From NCBI RefSeq assembly GCF_016862095.1, contig NZ_BOMH01000020.1, positions 1 through 64,000 of the forward strand: 64,000 bases of DNA. The letters run 5' to 3'. This document shows, one piece after another, positions 41,866 to 51,301 of this stretch (within the stretch, counting starts at the first letter, position 1; each line of letters opens with the position of its first letter). The notes under the pieces are model-generated. The model was not told the DNA's origin and ran no database searches. It was given only the letters and a program-made list of their open reading frames with translations. The position numbers were made by a program, and so were the translations under genes. The DNA comes from Actinoplanes cyaneus (GTDB lineage: Bacteria > Actinomycetota > Actinomycetes > Mycobacteriales > Micromonosporaceae).

Positions 41866-43859
41866 CGCCAGGTTCCCGAACGCCCGGTTTCCGGCACGAT
41901 GTCCTGGTGGACATTCCGGAAGCGGGCGATCGGGACGCCCTGGTGGCCGCGGTCGATCAACTGCCGTTCATCGTCATCCTCTTCGAGGGCCCGGAGTTGC
42001 TGACGGTCGGCGCGAACGCGGCGACCCGCGCCGTGCTGCCCGGCCGGGAGGTGATCGGCCGCCCGTGCCGGGAGGTGCTCGGCGACCTCGCCGGCCAGCA
42101 GTTCCTCGACGTGTTCCACGAGGTCTACCGCACCGGCGAGACCGTCGCCGGGCGGCAGTGGCGGGTGCACCTGGACCAGCCGGACGGCTCGGTGCACGAG
42201 ATCTTCGTGACGTTCACGATCATGCCGTGGCGGGCCGCTGACGGGTCGCTGCGCGGCGTGATCGGCGCCGCGTTCGACGTCACCGAGATGGCCCGCAACC
42301 GGCAGGCCGCCGAGGCCGAGACGGCCCAGCTGCGCCGCCGCTACGAGCGGAGCCGGGACGTGATCACCGAGCTGCAGCGGGAGCTCCTGCCACCCGGGCT
42401 GCCCGTGCTGCCCGGCCTGCAGGTGGCCGCCAGCTACCTGCTCGCCGACGCCGACACCGCGGCCGGCGGCGACTGGTTCGACGCGGTGGCCCGGCCGGAC
42501 GGGCGGGTCGCCCTGGTCGTCGGGGACGTGGTCGGGCACGGGATCACCGCGTCCGGCGTGATGGGGCAGCTGCGCGCGGTGCTGCAGGAACGCCTCGACT
42601 CCGGGGCCACGCCGGCCGAAGCGCTGACGGCGGCGGACCGGTTCGCCGGGCGGATGCGGACCGCGCACGCGACGACCGTGTGCCTGGCCGACCTCGACCC
42701 CGGCAACGGCGAGGTGACGTACTGCACGGCCGGGCATCCGCCGCCGCTCGTGGTGCGGGCGGACGGCTCGACGCGGTTCCTGCCGGCGACCGGGGCCGGA
42801 CCGCTCGGGACCGGGAGCGCGTTCTTCGTCCGGCAGGACCGGCTGGAGCCCGGTGACCTGCTGCTCCTCTACAGCGACGGGATCCTGGAGCGGCCGCTGG
42901 CAGGCTCCTTCCCCGGGCCGGCGGGGGCGCTTTCGGCGGCCGCTCCGGGTGCCGTCACGGCCGCCGGCGAGCTGGCCCGGGTCGCCGCGGACGCGGCCGC
43001 CGGGCGCGCGCTGCACGACCCGTCGTCGACTGCTGCCGAACGGGTCTGCGCGCAGACGATCGAGCTGCTGGTGCGGGCCGGCGGGCATGCCGACGACATC
43101 ACGCTGCTCGCGGCGCAACGGGTGGCGGCCGTACCGGAACTGGCACTTGATCTTCCGGCGGACCCGGCGGCTCTGCGCGGCGCGCGGACCCGGCTGGCGT
43201 CCTGGCTGCACACGGTCGGCGCGGGCGAGCACGACGTGTTCGCGCTCCAGCACGCGCTGGGTGAGCTGGCGACCAACGCCATCGAGCATTCTTCGAGCAC
43301 GACCCCGATTTGCGTACGGGCGGTGCTCACGCCCTCCGGCCGGGTCGAGGCGACGGTGACCGATCACGGCGGGTGGCGCACGCCGGAGCGGCAGCCGATC
43401 CGCGGGCGTGGCCTGGCGCTGACCGGTCAGCTGGTGGAGAGCCTGCGCGTGGAGCCGGGCGCGCACGGGACGGTGGCGACCGTCCGGCATCCGCTGAGCC
43501 GGCCGGCGCGACTGCTGGCCAGCTTCGACGACGCCCCGGTCGCCGCACCGGACATACCCGACATGGTGCTGGCGGAGCTGCCCGGCGGGAACGAGGCGCG
43601 GGTCACGGTCTCGGGCCCGGTCGACGCCACCACGGCCCAGCGGCTGATGCCCGAGCTGCTGCGCCGCAGCCGGGGCGGGACCGTGTCGATGACGATCGAC
43701 CTGACCGGGGTCACCCACCTGGCCAGCGCCGGGGTCTCCGCGCTCTACCAGATCGGTGAGCGGCACCACGAGCAGAAGGCGGCGCTGACCCTTGTCGCGT
43801 CCCCTGGTAGCCCTTCCCGGCAGATCCTCGACCTGGTCGGGCTGCCTGTCACCCCTTAG
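41862..43859 (+). CDS. PAS-PP2C(SpoIIE)-HATPase-STAS signalling protein
   Basis: This 665-aa cytosolic signalling protein has four modules. Residues ~25-150 are PAS-like; ~185-420 are a PP2C/SpoIIE phosphatase with AAGGDWFDAV and GHADDITLL; ~425-555 are an anti-sigma-type ATPase with ELATNAIEHSS near 470; and ~565-665 are a STAS anti-sigma-antagonist domain with MTIDLTGVTHLASAGV. Such proteins control sigma-factor partner switching by dephosphorylation. Having phosphatase, kinase-like and STAS modules on one chain is unusual but known in actinomycetes. GTG 41862 overlaps the ribA stop (GTGA). Confidence 0.87.
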   Translation: MTPGSRTPGFRHDVLVDIPEAGDRDALVAAVDQLPFIVILFEGPELLTVGANAATRAVLPGREVIGRPCREVLGDLAGQQFLDVFHEVYRTGETVAGRQWRVHLDQPDGSVHEIFVTFTIMPWRAADGSLRGVIGAAFDVTEMARNRQAAEAETAQLRRRYERSRDVITELQRELLPPGLPVLPGLQVAASYLLADADTAAGGDWFDAVARPDGRVALVVGDVVGHGITASGVMGQLRAVLQERLDSGATPAEALTAADRFAGRMRTAHATTVCLADLDPGNGEVTYCTAGHPPPLVVRADGSTRFLPATGAGPLGTGSAFFVRQDRLEPGDLLLLYSDGILERPLAGSFPGPAGALSAAAPGAVTAAGELARVAADAAAGRALHDPSSTAAERVCAQTIELLVRAGGHADDITLLAAQRVAAVPELALDLPADPAALRGARTRLASWLHTVGAGEHDVFALQHALGELATNAIEHSSSTTPICVRAVLTPSGRVEATVTDHGGWRTPERQPIRGRGLALTGQLVESLRVEPGAHGTVATVRHPLSRPARLLASFDDAPVAAPDIPDMVLAELPGGNEARVTVSGPVDATTAQRLMPELLRRSRGGTVSMTIDLTGVTHLASAGVSALYQIGERHHEQKAALTLVASPGSPSRQILDLVGLPVTP

Positions 43860-43899
43860 GGCCGTCCACAGGCCTGGGCAGAACACCGGTCCGGCTCAC

Positions 43900-43905
43900 T
43901 ACTAT
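43900..43905 (+). promoter_or_regulatory. -10 element of leaderless recQ
   Basis: TACTAT lies exactly 12 to 7 nt upstream of the GTG at 43912. No Shine-Dalgarno is present, so transcription likely starts at the GTG. Confidence 0.6.
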
Positions 43906-43911
43906 CGCTGG

Positions 43912-45831
43912 GTGACTTCCGCTCCCCCGATCCCAGTGTCCGACGCCGTCGACGCGCTCAACCGCGTCTTCGGCTATCCGGAGTTCCGCGGTCAGCAGCG
44001 CGAGATCGTCGAGCACGTGATCGGCGGCGGCGACGCGCTCGTGCTGATGCCGACCGGCGGCGGCAAGTCGCTGTGCTATCAGATCCCGGCCCTGGTCCGC
44101 CCCGGCACCGGCGTGGTCATCTCCCCGCTGATCGCCCTCATGCAGGACCAGGTCGACGCGCTGCGCACGGCCGGCGTCCGGGCGAACTTCCTGAACTCGA
44201 CGCAGGACTACGACGAGCGGCGCCTGGTCGAGGCCGAGTTCGTCGGCGGCGAGCTGGACCTGCTCTACGTCGCGCCCGAGGGGCTCGGCACGCCGGCGGT
44301 CCAGCGGCTGCTCGACCGCGGCACGATCTCCCTGTTCGCCATCGACGAGGCGCACTGCGTCGCCCAGTGGGGCCACGACTTCCGGCCGGATTATCTGGCG
44401 CTGTCGATGCTGCACGAGCGCTGGCCGGAGGTGCCCCGCATCGCGCTGACCGCCACCGCGACCACCGCGACGCGGGACGAGATCGCGACCCGGCTGCAGC
44501 TCACCGACGCGCGGCACTTCACCGCCAGCTTCGACCGGCCCAACATCCAGTACCGGATCGTCGCCAAGAACGACCCCAAGAAGCAGCTGCTCGACCTGCT
44601 GCGCACCGAGCACCCGGGCGACGCCGGCATCGTCTACTGCCTGTCCCGCGCGTCGGTCGAGAAACACGCGGAATACCTGTCGGCCAACGGGATCCCCGCG
44701 CTGCCCTACCACGCCGGGCTCGACCCGCGGACCCGCGCGCGGAACCAGTCCCGCTTCCTCCGCGAGGAAGGGCTGGTCATGGTCGCGACGATCGCGTTCG
44801 GGATGGGGATCGACAAGCCCGACGTCAGGTTCGTCGCGCACCTCGACCTGCCGAAATCCGTCGAGGGGTACTACCAGGAGACGGGCCGCGCCGGGCGCGA
44901 CGGGCTGCCGTCGACGGCCTGGTTGTCGTACGGGCTGCAGGACGTCGTCCAGCTGCGCAAGATGATCGACAGCTCGGAGGGGGACCTCAACTTCCGGCGC
45001 AACGCGAACCGGCACCTCGACGCGATGCTGGCCCTGTGCGAGACGGTGTCCTGCCGGCGCGGGCAGCTCCTGGCCTACTTCGATCAGGCGGCCACCGCCG
45101 AGACCTGCGGGAACTGCGACACGTGCCTGACCCCGCCGGAGTCCTGGGACGGGACGGTTCCCGCGCAGAAACTGCTGTCCACGGTGTTCCGCCTGCAGAA
45201 GGAACGCAACCAGAAGTTCGGTGCCGGGCAGTCCATCGACATCCTGCTCGGCAAGCGCACCGACAAGGTGTCCCAGTTCCGCCACGACGAGCTGACCGTC
45301 TTCGGCATCGGAGCCGACCTGCGCGAGGCCGAGTGGCGCGGGGTGGTGCGGCAACTGCTCGCCGGGGGTTACCTGGCGGTCGAGGGTGAATACGGGACGC
45401 TCGTCCTCACCGAGCGCAGCGGCTCCGTCCTGCGCGGCGAGGTGACCCTGATGATGCGGCGGGAGACGCCGGCCCAGCGCCGATCGTCGTCGCGCTCCCC
45501 GGGCTCCTCCTCTTCCTCCTCGAAGGCACCGGCTGTCGACCTGGCCGACTTCCCCGCGTCGGCGGAGCCGCTGTTCGAGCGGTTGCGGGCGTGGCGGGCC
45601 TCGATCGCGAAGGCCCAGAGCATCCCGCCGTACGTGATCTTCCACGACAAGACGCTGCGCGCGATCGCCACGCTGGAGCCGTCGTCGCTGGACCAGCTGG
45701 GCACGGTCAGCGGCGTCGGGCAGAGCAAGCTGACGAAGTTCGGCGACGACGTCCTGGCCGTGGTCCGCGGCGAGGACCCGGAGGTCGGCGGTCCGGACAT
45801 TCCCGATGTCGTGGACGGCGCCGACGACTGA
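43912..45831 (+). CDS. recQ: RecQ-family DNA helicase
   Basis: This 639-aa ATP-dependent 3'-5' DNA helicase has Walker A PTGGGKS (47-53), DEAH (145-148), and later helicase motifs ATIAFGMGIDKPDVR and YYQETGRAGRDG. The zinc-binding Cys cluster is CETVSCRRGQ...CGNCDTC. A winged-helix domain follows, and the C-terminal HRDC domain includes PPYVIFHDKTLRAIA. It unwinds DNA during recombination and repair. An Arg/Ser-rich low-complexity segment (~523-540) links the wing and HRDC. Confidence 0.95.
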   Translation: MTSAPPIPVSDAVDALNRVFGYPEFRGQQREIVEHVIGGGDALVLMPTGGGKSLCYQIPALVRPGTGVVISPLIALMQDQVDALRTAGVRANFLNSTQDYDERRLVEAEFVGGELDLLYVAPEGLGTPAVQRLLDRGTISLFAIDEAHCVAQWGHDFRPDYLALSMLHERWPEVPRIALTATATTATRDEIATRLQLTDARHFTASFDRPNIQYRIVAKNDPKKQLLDLLRTEHPGDAGIVYCLSRASVEKHAEYLSANGIPALPYHAGLDPRTRARNQSRFLREEGLVMVATIAFGMGIDKPDVRFVAHLDLPKSVEGYYQETGRAGRDGLPSTAWLSYGLQDVVQLRKMIDSSEGDLNFRRNANRHLDAMLALCETVSCRRGQLLAYFDQAATAETCGNCDTCLTPPESWDGTVPAQKLLSTVFRLQKERNQKFGAGQSIDILLGKRTDKVSQFRHDELTVFGIGADLREAEWRGVVRQLLAGGYLAVEGEYGTLVLTERSGSVLRGEVTLMMRRETPAQRRSSSRSPGSSSSSSKAPAVDLADFPASAEPLFERLRAWRASIAKAQSIPPYVIFHDKTLRAIATLEPSSLDQLGTVSGVGQSKLTKFGDDVLAVVRGEDPEVGGPDIPDVVDGADD

Positions 45832-45846
45832 CGGTTCGCCGTGGAT

Positions 45847-45882
45847 CGGCAACGGCTCGGGCCGCCACCCGAGCCGTTGCCG
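45847..45882. terminator. Bidirectional terminator between recQ and small TM gene
   Basis: CGGCAACGGCTCGGG (45847-45861) and CCCGAGCCGTTGCCG (45868-45882) form a perfect 15-bp stem with a 6-nt loop. It lies between convergent stop codons. Confidence 0.85.
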
Positions 45883-45903
45883 CGGCTGGGGATCGGTCGG
45901 GGG

Positions 45904-46707
45904 TCAGAAGGAGTTCTTGTACTTGGCGATGGCTTCGCCAAGGGTTTCGTCGGGGTGGCCGCTGCACTCGTAGGTGATGGCCGGGAGTGCCAGCGGGCTG
46001 CCGATGCCGCGGACGCCGAGTTCGACGCCGACCTTGCGCATCGCGGTGAGCTCCTGCTCCTGTGATGCCTCGAGGAACTTCGAGCAGCTGGAATCCTTGT
46101 CGATGGTCAGACTGTCGGTGATCTTGCCGAGGATGGCGCGGCCGGCGAAGAAGATCGCGACGACGGCCACGATCACCACGGCGATCACCGCGATCATGCC
46201 GCCGTAGTTGCGGGTGTCGCTGCTGTTGTGACTGTTGGTGTGGCTGATCTTGTCGCGGCCCGTGACGTCACCGCCGGCCGAGATGTCCCGCTGGTAGGCC
46301 CGGTTGCTCGAGTTGTCCTCCACGGTGCGTACCGCTCCTTTCAACTGGGCCGCCAGGCCCGGGTCGGCTTGCAGGGCCGCGGCGAGCACCGGCTCGACCG
46401 CGGACGGGTTCGACGGATGACGGGCGTACGCCGCCCAGAGGCCCTCCGCGCCGATCTCGGCGAACGCCTTCTCGATCAGACGCTGGAGGACGTCGGCCGC
46501 CACCTCGGCCGGTGAGCTGGGCAGGGTGAGCGGCAGGTAGGGGGTGAGGGCCGCGAGGGCCGCGGCCGCCAGGTCGTCCACTTCGGCCACCTCTTCCGGG
46601 GTGCGGAGATCGGGATCGGCCACGCCACGGTAGGAGCCGGGAGACGACCGGCGCCGCTGTCGCGGGGATTCCCGTACAACCTCGGACAGGCTCTGAGCAG
46701 GACTCAT
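45904..46707 (-). CDS. Single-TM protein divergent from nSTAND protein
   Basis: This 267-aa protein has a cytoplasmic N-terminal half (residues ~30-125, helical), then a polar Ser/Asn/Gly linker with SAGGDVTGRDK, one transmembrane helix (171-188) and a C-terminal domain with two Cys (near 207 and 248), probably outside the cell and disulfide-bonded. The GGDVTGRDK linker resembles spacers seen in proteins linked to STAND/CHAT systems; that is from memory. Function is unknown. It is divergent from the STAND-WD40 gene and shares its promoter region. Confidence 0.65.
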   Translation of the reverse strand: MSPAQSLSEVVRESPRQRRRSSPGSYRGVADPDLRTPEEVAEVDDLAAAALAALTPYLPLTLPSSPAEVAADVLQRLIEKAFAEIGAEGLWAAYARHPSNPSAVEPVLAAALQADPGLAAQLKGAVRTVEDNSSNRAYQRDISAGGDVTGRDKISHTNSHNSSDTRNYGGMIAVIAVVIVAVVAIFFAGRAILGKITDSLTIDKDSSCSKFLEASQEQELTAMRKVGVELGVRGIGSPLALPAITYECSGHPDETLGEAIAKYKNSF

Positions 46708-46805
46708 GTCCGGGGTTGTCCGGAGAAGAGCGCGCCGGGGCCGACCTCCGGCGGTCCTGCCGGGATGCCGGAGGCCGGGCGGCTGGACTGGACGGACGCC
46801 GAGGG

Positions 46806-46840
46806 CGGACGATCGGCGGCGTCCTCCGGCTGATCGTCCG
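46806..46840. promoter_or_regulatory. Inverted repeat in divergent promoter region
   Basis: CGGACGATC (46806-46814) and GATCGTCCG (46832-46840) are perfect 9-nt arms with a 17-nt spacer, located midway in the 229-bp gap between the TM and nSTAND genes. It could be a regulator site shared by both. Confidence 0.45.
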
Positions 46841-46936
46841 GACAGGACGGTGAGCCCCTGTCCCCCGTTGGAATGATGCCCGTGCATGCCTTCGCTCCCT
46901 AGGGTTCGGAGCACCTTCTCCGGCAAGGGGCGGCAC

Positions 46937-49900
46937 ATGGTGGATCGGGTTGACGTCGGACCGGATCGGATCGGGACGCGGGAGGAACTCGGTGCGGCGC
47001 TGACCACGCTGCGCCAGCGCGCCGGACTGACCATCCGGGCGCTGGCCACGCGTTCCGAGCTGCCGGTCGCGACGGTCGGCGGCTACGTCAAGGCCACCCA
47101 CCTGCCCGGGCCAGCGCAGCTCGGCCAGTTCCGCGCGCTGCTCACCGCGTGCGGCGTCACCGGCGACGAGCTGCCCGCCTGGGAGGACGCGCTGCTGCGG
47201 GTGCGCGCCCGGACCGACGGGCGGCAGGGGCGGCGCGGGGCGGACGGGCCGCCGTACCGCGGGCTGCGGCCGTTCGGACCGGAGGACGCCGGGCTCTTCT
47301 TCGGCCGCGAGAGCTTCGTGGGCGACATCCTCGACCGGCTCGCCCGACTCCGTGCCGACGGCCCCGGCCTGCGGTTGCTCTTCCTCGTCGGCGCGTCCGG
47401 CTCCGGCAAGTCGTCGCTGCTGCGGGCCGGGGTGCTGCCTGCCGTGCTGGGCGCCGGGCAGTTCCCGGTCGCGGTCATGGTGCCCGGCTCGGACCCGGTC
47501 GGTGCCCTCACCCGCGCGCTGGACGGCGTCACCGGGCCCCGGCTGCTGATCGTGGACCAGTTCGAGGAGCTCTACACCGTCGCCGCCGGCCAGGCGCCCC
47601 GGTTCGTCGCCGCGCTCACCGGGCTCGGCCCGGACACGCTGATCCTGGCCGGCATCCGAGCCGACTTCTTCGCGGACGCCGCCGCCGACCCGGTGCTGGT
47701 CCCGGCCCTGCAGGCGTGGCAGCTGGTGGTGCCGCCACTGACCGAGACGCAACTGCGCGCGGCCATCGTCGAACCGGCCGCCGCCTGCGGGCTGCAGGTC
47801 GACGAAGCTCTGGTCGAGGTGGCGCTCGCCGACGTGCGGCCGGCCCGCAACGCGTTGCCGCTGCTGTCGCACGCGCTGCTGGCCGCCTGGGAACGCCGCG
47901 ACCGGGGGCGGCTGACGCTGCGGCACTATCGGGAGGCCGGTGGGCTCGGCGGAGCGGTGCAGCAGAGCGCCGAACGGGCGTACGCCGAGCTGGGCGAGCC
48001 CGAGCGGGAACTCGTCCGGCGCCTGTTCCTGCGACTCGTCACCGTCGACGAGGACGTGATCACCACGAAGCGCCGGATCACCCTCGACGAGTTGCCAGCC
48101 GGGCGGGACGCGATGGCGCCGGTGATCGAACGGTTCGTCGCCCGGCGCCTGATCACCGCGCACGAGCAGCACCTGGAGATCAGCCACGACGCGCTGCTCA
48201 CCGCATGGCCCCGCCTCGCCGAATGGATCACCGCGGACCACGCCGGACTGCTCGTGCACCGGCGGCTGACCCGGGCCGCCGAGGACTGGCGCGACGACGA
48301 GCAGAGCCTGCTGCGCGGCAACCTGCTGGCCCAGGTCGCCGAATGGGCGCGCGACCCGGACCACCACGCCGCGATGAACGACGCCGAACGCGACGTCCTG
48401 AACCGCAGCGTGGCCGCCCGGGACCGGGAACAGCACGACGCCCGCCGCCGGGTCCAGGTGCTGCGCCGGCTCGTGGGCGCGCTGCTGGTGCTGGTGCTGG
48501 TGGCGGTCGGGCTCACCGGGTACGCGTTCCGGGCCAGTTCGATCGCCGCCGACCAGCGCCGAGCGGCCGACCAGGCGCGCGACGGAGCGCTCTCCCGGCA
48601 GGTGGCGATCGAATCGGCCCGGGCACGCGACGTCGACCCGGCGCTCGCCGGGCAGCTGGCACTCGCGGCGTACCGGATCTCGCCGACAGTGGACGCCCGC
48701 TCCGCCCTCCTCGACGCGACCGCCGCCGGCATCGTGCACCGGCTCGTCGGCACGTCCGGGCCGACAGTGCTGCGGGTCGGCCCGGACGGGACGGTGATGG
48801 CGGTCAGCAGCGCCCAGGACGGAAGCGTGGGGCTGTTCCGTTACGACGGGAACCGCCCCCGGGAGCGGCTGGGCGTGGTGCCGGCCGCGGAACCGGGCAA
48901 GGTGGTGTTCGCGCTGGCGTTCAGCCCGGACGGGCACACCCTCGCCGTCGGCGGAGAGGGCGGCGAGGTGCACCTCCACGACGTACGGGATCCGGCCCGC
49001 CCGGTCGCTCTCGGGGCCGCCCCCGGCGAGTTCGGGCAGGCGGTGGAGTCACTGACGTTCGACCCGGCTGGGACCCGTCTGGTGGCCGGGGGCGGGACGC
49101 CGCCGCTGCGTGCCTGGCAGATCGCGGCCGGAGCCGACTGGCGCGCGCCGGCCGCGCTGCCGGTCGCCGGTGGGCGGGACGTCATCCAGGCGGTCGCCTT
49201 CAGCCCGGACGGGCAGCACCTCGCCGCGGCCGGCGCGACCGGCACGATCCAGCTGTGGCCGGCCGCACGGCTCGGGTCGGCACCGGTCCAGATGCCGCTG
49301 GGCTCGGCGGCGGTGACCTCGATCGCCTGGTCACCGGGGAGCGACGCGCTGCTGGCCGGCGCCAAGGACGGCGGCGCGACCATCCTCGACGTCCCCGGCC
49401 GGACCGTCCGCAGACGGCTGGAGACCGGGTTCACGTCCTGGGTGAACGCGGCCGCCTACGCACCCGGCGGCGACCTGGTGGCGGTCGGCGGGTCGAACAA
49501 CACGATGGCGGTCTTCGACGTGGCGACCGGCGTACGGCTGGACTCCATCGCGAGCGCCGCCCAGGTCACGTCGGTCGGGTACTCCCCCGACGGTGCGATG
49601 CTGCACGTCGCCGGGTCCGACGGGGTGGTCCGCGGCTTCCCGGCCCGGCGACGCCTCATCGACTCCGGGGCCGGTGGGCTGTTCGGGCTGGGGGTGGACC
49701 GTTCCGGCACCCGGCTCGCGGTCGCCTCCTCCGGCCCGCAAGGGCACGTGGAGCTGTGGTCGCTCGCCGGGGCGGCACCCCGTCGCCTGCCGGGCTTCGC
49801 CAACCCGGCCACGTTCGGGCCGTCAGCCGGGTCGGTCGCGATCTCGCCGGACGGCCGGTCCGTGGTCACCGGCAACCGGGCCGGAACGGTGCTGCTCAAC

Positions 49901-50671
49901 GGGCGGACCCTGCTCACCGGATCCACCGCCCTGATCGAATCGCTGCAGTTCAGTGCGGACGGGAGACTGGTCGCGGCCGGATCCGACGACGAGCAGGTGC
50001 ACCTGTGGGACATCTCCGACCCGGACCGGCCACGCGCGCTGCCCGCCCTGGACGCCGGCGGGCTCACCGCCAACGTGGCGTTCAGCCCGGACGGGCACTA
50101 CCTCGCCGCGGCCGGCGTCGACCGGCTCGTCCACCTGTGGGACCTCAGCGACCCGGACACGCCGCGGGCCCTGCCTTCGCTGGGAGGCTTCGACAACTAC
50201 GCGTGGTCGGTGACGTTCTCACCGGACTCCCGGACACTCGCCGCGGGCGGGGCCGACGACACCATCCGGCTCTGGGACCTCAGCGCGGCAGGCGGGCCAC
50301 GGGCCGTCGGGAAACCGCTGAGCGGACCCACCCACTACGTGTTCAGTCTCGCCTTCCGGCCCGACGGGAAAGAGCTGGCCGCCTCGGGCGGGGACGGGTC
50401 GGTGTGGACGTGGCGCCTCGGCGACGGGGTGGTCTCGCCGGCCACCGGCACTCTGCACGCGGCGAACCCGGGCGGGAAGACCTACGCGATCGCCTACCTG
50501 CCGGACGGTGCGACACTGGCCGCGGCGGGCACCGCGGGCACCGTCACCTTCTGGGACACCGACGAGCGGAAGGTGATCGCCGCCCTGTGCGCGGGCGGCG
50601 GCGACGCGATGACCGCGATCGAATGGGGCCAGTACGTGCCGGGTGCCGCCTACCGCCGCTCGTGTCCCTGA
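46937..50671 (+). CDS. HTH-nSTAND ATPase with C-terminal WD40 propellers
   Basis: This 1244-aa protein has an N-terminal helix-turn-helix (residues ~15-85, ALTTLRQRAGLTIRALATRS), then a STAND-type NTPase with Walker A GASGSGKSS (152-160) and Walker B LLIVDQFEE (203-211). A transmembrane helix (~510-530, LVGALLVLVLVAVGLTGYAF) follows, then 14 WD-like repeats (~610-1235) with patterns such as SPDGHYLAAAGVDRLVHLWD. Fourteen repeats suit two seven-bladed propellers. STAND proteins act as ATP-driven switches, and the propellers would sense a signal. The placement of an HTH, TM helix and sensor on one chain suggests membrane-to-DNA signalling. ATG 46937 is the first clear start. Confidence 0.85.
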   Translation: MVDRVDVGPDRIGTREELGAALTTLRQRAGLTIRALATRSELPVATVGGYVKATHLPGPAQLGQFRALLTACGVTGDELPAWEDALLRVRARTDGRQGRRGADGPPYRGLRPFGPEDAGLFFGRESFVGDILDRLARLRADGPGLRLLFLVGASGSGKSSLLRAGVLPAVLGAGQFPVAVMVPGSDPVGALTRALDGVTGPRLLIVDQFEELYTVAAGQAPRFVAALTGLGPDTLILAGIRADFFADAAADPVLVPALQAWQLVVPPLTETQLRAAIVEPAAACGLQVDEALVEVALADVRPARNALPLLSHALLAAWERRDRGRLTLRHYREAGGLGGAVQQSAERAYAELGEPERELVRRLFLRLVTVDEDVITTKRRITLDELPAGRDAMAPVIERFVARRLITAHEQHLEISHDALLTAWPRLAEWITADHAGLLVHRRLTRAAEDWRDDEQSLLRGNLLAQVAEWARDPDHHAAMNDAERDVLNRSVAARDREQHDARRRVQVLRRLVGALLVLVLVAVGLTGYAFRASSIAADQRRAADQARDGALSRQVAIESARARDVDPALAGQLALAAYRISPTVDARSALLDATAAGIVHRLVGTSGPTVLRVGPDGTVMAVSSAQDGSVGLFRYDGNRPRERLGVVPAAEPGKVVFALAFSPDGHTLAVGGEGGEVHLHDVRDPARPVALGAAPGEFGQAVESLTFDPAGTRLVAGGGTPPLRAWQIAAGADWRAPAALPVAGGRDVIQAVAFSPDGQHLAAAGATGTIQLWPAARLGSAPVQMPLGSAAVTSIAWSPGSDALLAGAKDGGATILDVPGRTVRRRLETGFTSWVNAAAYAPGGDLVAVGGSNNTMAVFDVATGVRLDSIASAAQVTSVGYSPDGAMLHVAGSDGVVRGFPARRRLIDSGAGGLFGLGVDRSGTRLAVASSGPQGHVELWSLAGAAPRRLPGFANPATFGPSAGSVAISPDGRSVVTGNRAGTVLLNGRTLLTGSTALIESLQFSADGRLVAAGSDDEQVHLWDISDPDRPRALPALDAGGLTANVAFSPDGHYLAAAGVDRLVHLWDLSDPDTPRALPSLGGFDNYAWSVTFSPDSRTLAAGGADDTIRLWDLSAAGGPRAVGKPLSGPTHYVFSLAFRPDGKELAASGGDGSVWTWRLGDGVVSPATGTLHAANPGGKTYAIAYLPDGATLAAAGTAGTVTFWDTDERKVIAALCAGGGDAMTAIEWGQYVPGAAYRRSCP

Positions 50672-50722
50672 GTCGTATGTGATCATTCCCGGGACGCCGG
50701 TGGGACAGCATGGAGGATGGCG

Positions 50723-51136
50723 ATGGGGACCTGGGATTTCGGGCCGTTCGACAACGACACGGCCGCCGACTGGTCCGGTGAGCTGAACGACGCCGAGCCG
50801 GGCCGGCGCGTGGAGCTGATCCGCGAAGCCCTCACCGCGGCGGCGAACGAGGACGAGTACCTGGACAGCGACTACGCCTGCGAGGCGATCGCGGCGGCGG
50901 CCGTCGTCGCGTCGCAACTGCCGGGCGGGCCGGCGATCACCACGTCCTACGGCCCGGACTTCCTCGTGCAGGGCGGCACGATCGACCTGCCCGACGACCT
51001 GCCGGAGCTGGCATTGCAGGCGCTGGCCCGGGTCGCCGGGGAGGACTCGGAGTGGCGCGACCTGTGGGAGGACTCCTTCGGCAAGGCGCTGCGCGCCCTG
51101 GAGCCGATCCGGGCCGCCCTCGAAGAAGCCCTCTGA
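50723..51136 (+). CDS. DUF4259 domain-containing protein
   Basis: This 137-aa acidic soluble protein starts MGTWDFGPFDNDTAADW, the family signature of DUF4259. The function is unknown. ATG 50723 follows GGAGG with 6-nt spacing; an ATG at 50717 has the spacing too short. The C-terminal residues run directly into tandem repeats. Confidence 0.8.
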   Translation: MGTWDFGPFDNDTAADWSGELNDAEPGRRVELIREALTAAANEDEYLDSDYACEAIAAAAVVASQLPGGPAITTSYGPDFLVQGGTIDLPDDLPELALQALARVAGEDSEWRDLWEDSFGKALRALEPIRAALEEAL

Positions 51137-51140
51137 CCGC

Positions 51141-51218
51141 CACGGCTTCGACGCGGGCCGACGCATCGGACCGAGGGGGCACGGCTTCGACGCAGGCCGA
51201 CGCGTCGGACCGAGGGGG
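51141..51218. repeat. 39-bp tandem duplication after the DUF4259 gene
   Basis: CACGGCTTCGACGC starts two nearly identical 39-bp units at 51141 and 51180. They begin 5 nt after the DUF4259 stop codon. Confidence 0.85.
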
Positions 51219-51301
51219 CACGGAGAGCGCCGCCGCGACCGGTGCGCCGCCGCTCGCCACCGTCGAGCGGCCCGGAGCGCGGTCCGCGGATGACGCCGCC
51301 C

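Noticed and set aside
46268..48979. Long open frame on the minus strand opposite the STAND-WD40 gene
   Set aside because: It is an antisense shadow: Arg/Gly/Pro-rich with no domain, while the plus strand shows clear Walker and WD motifs.
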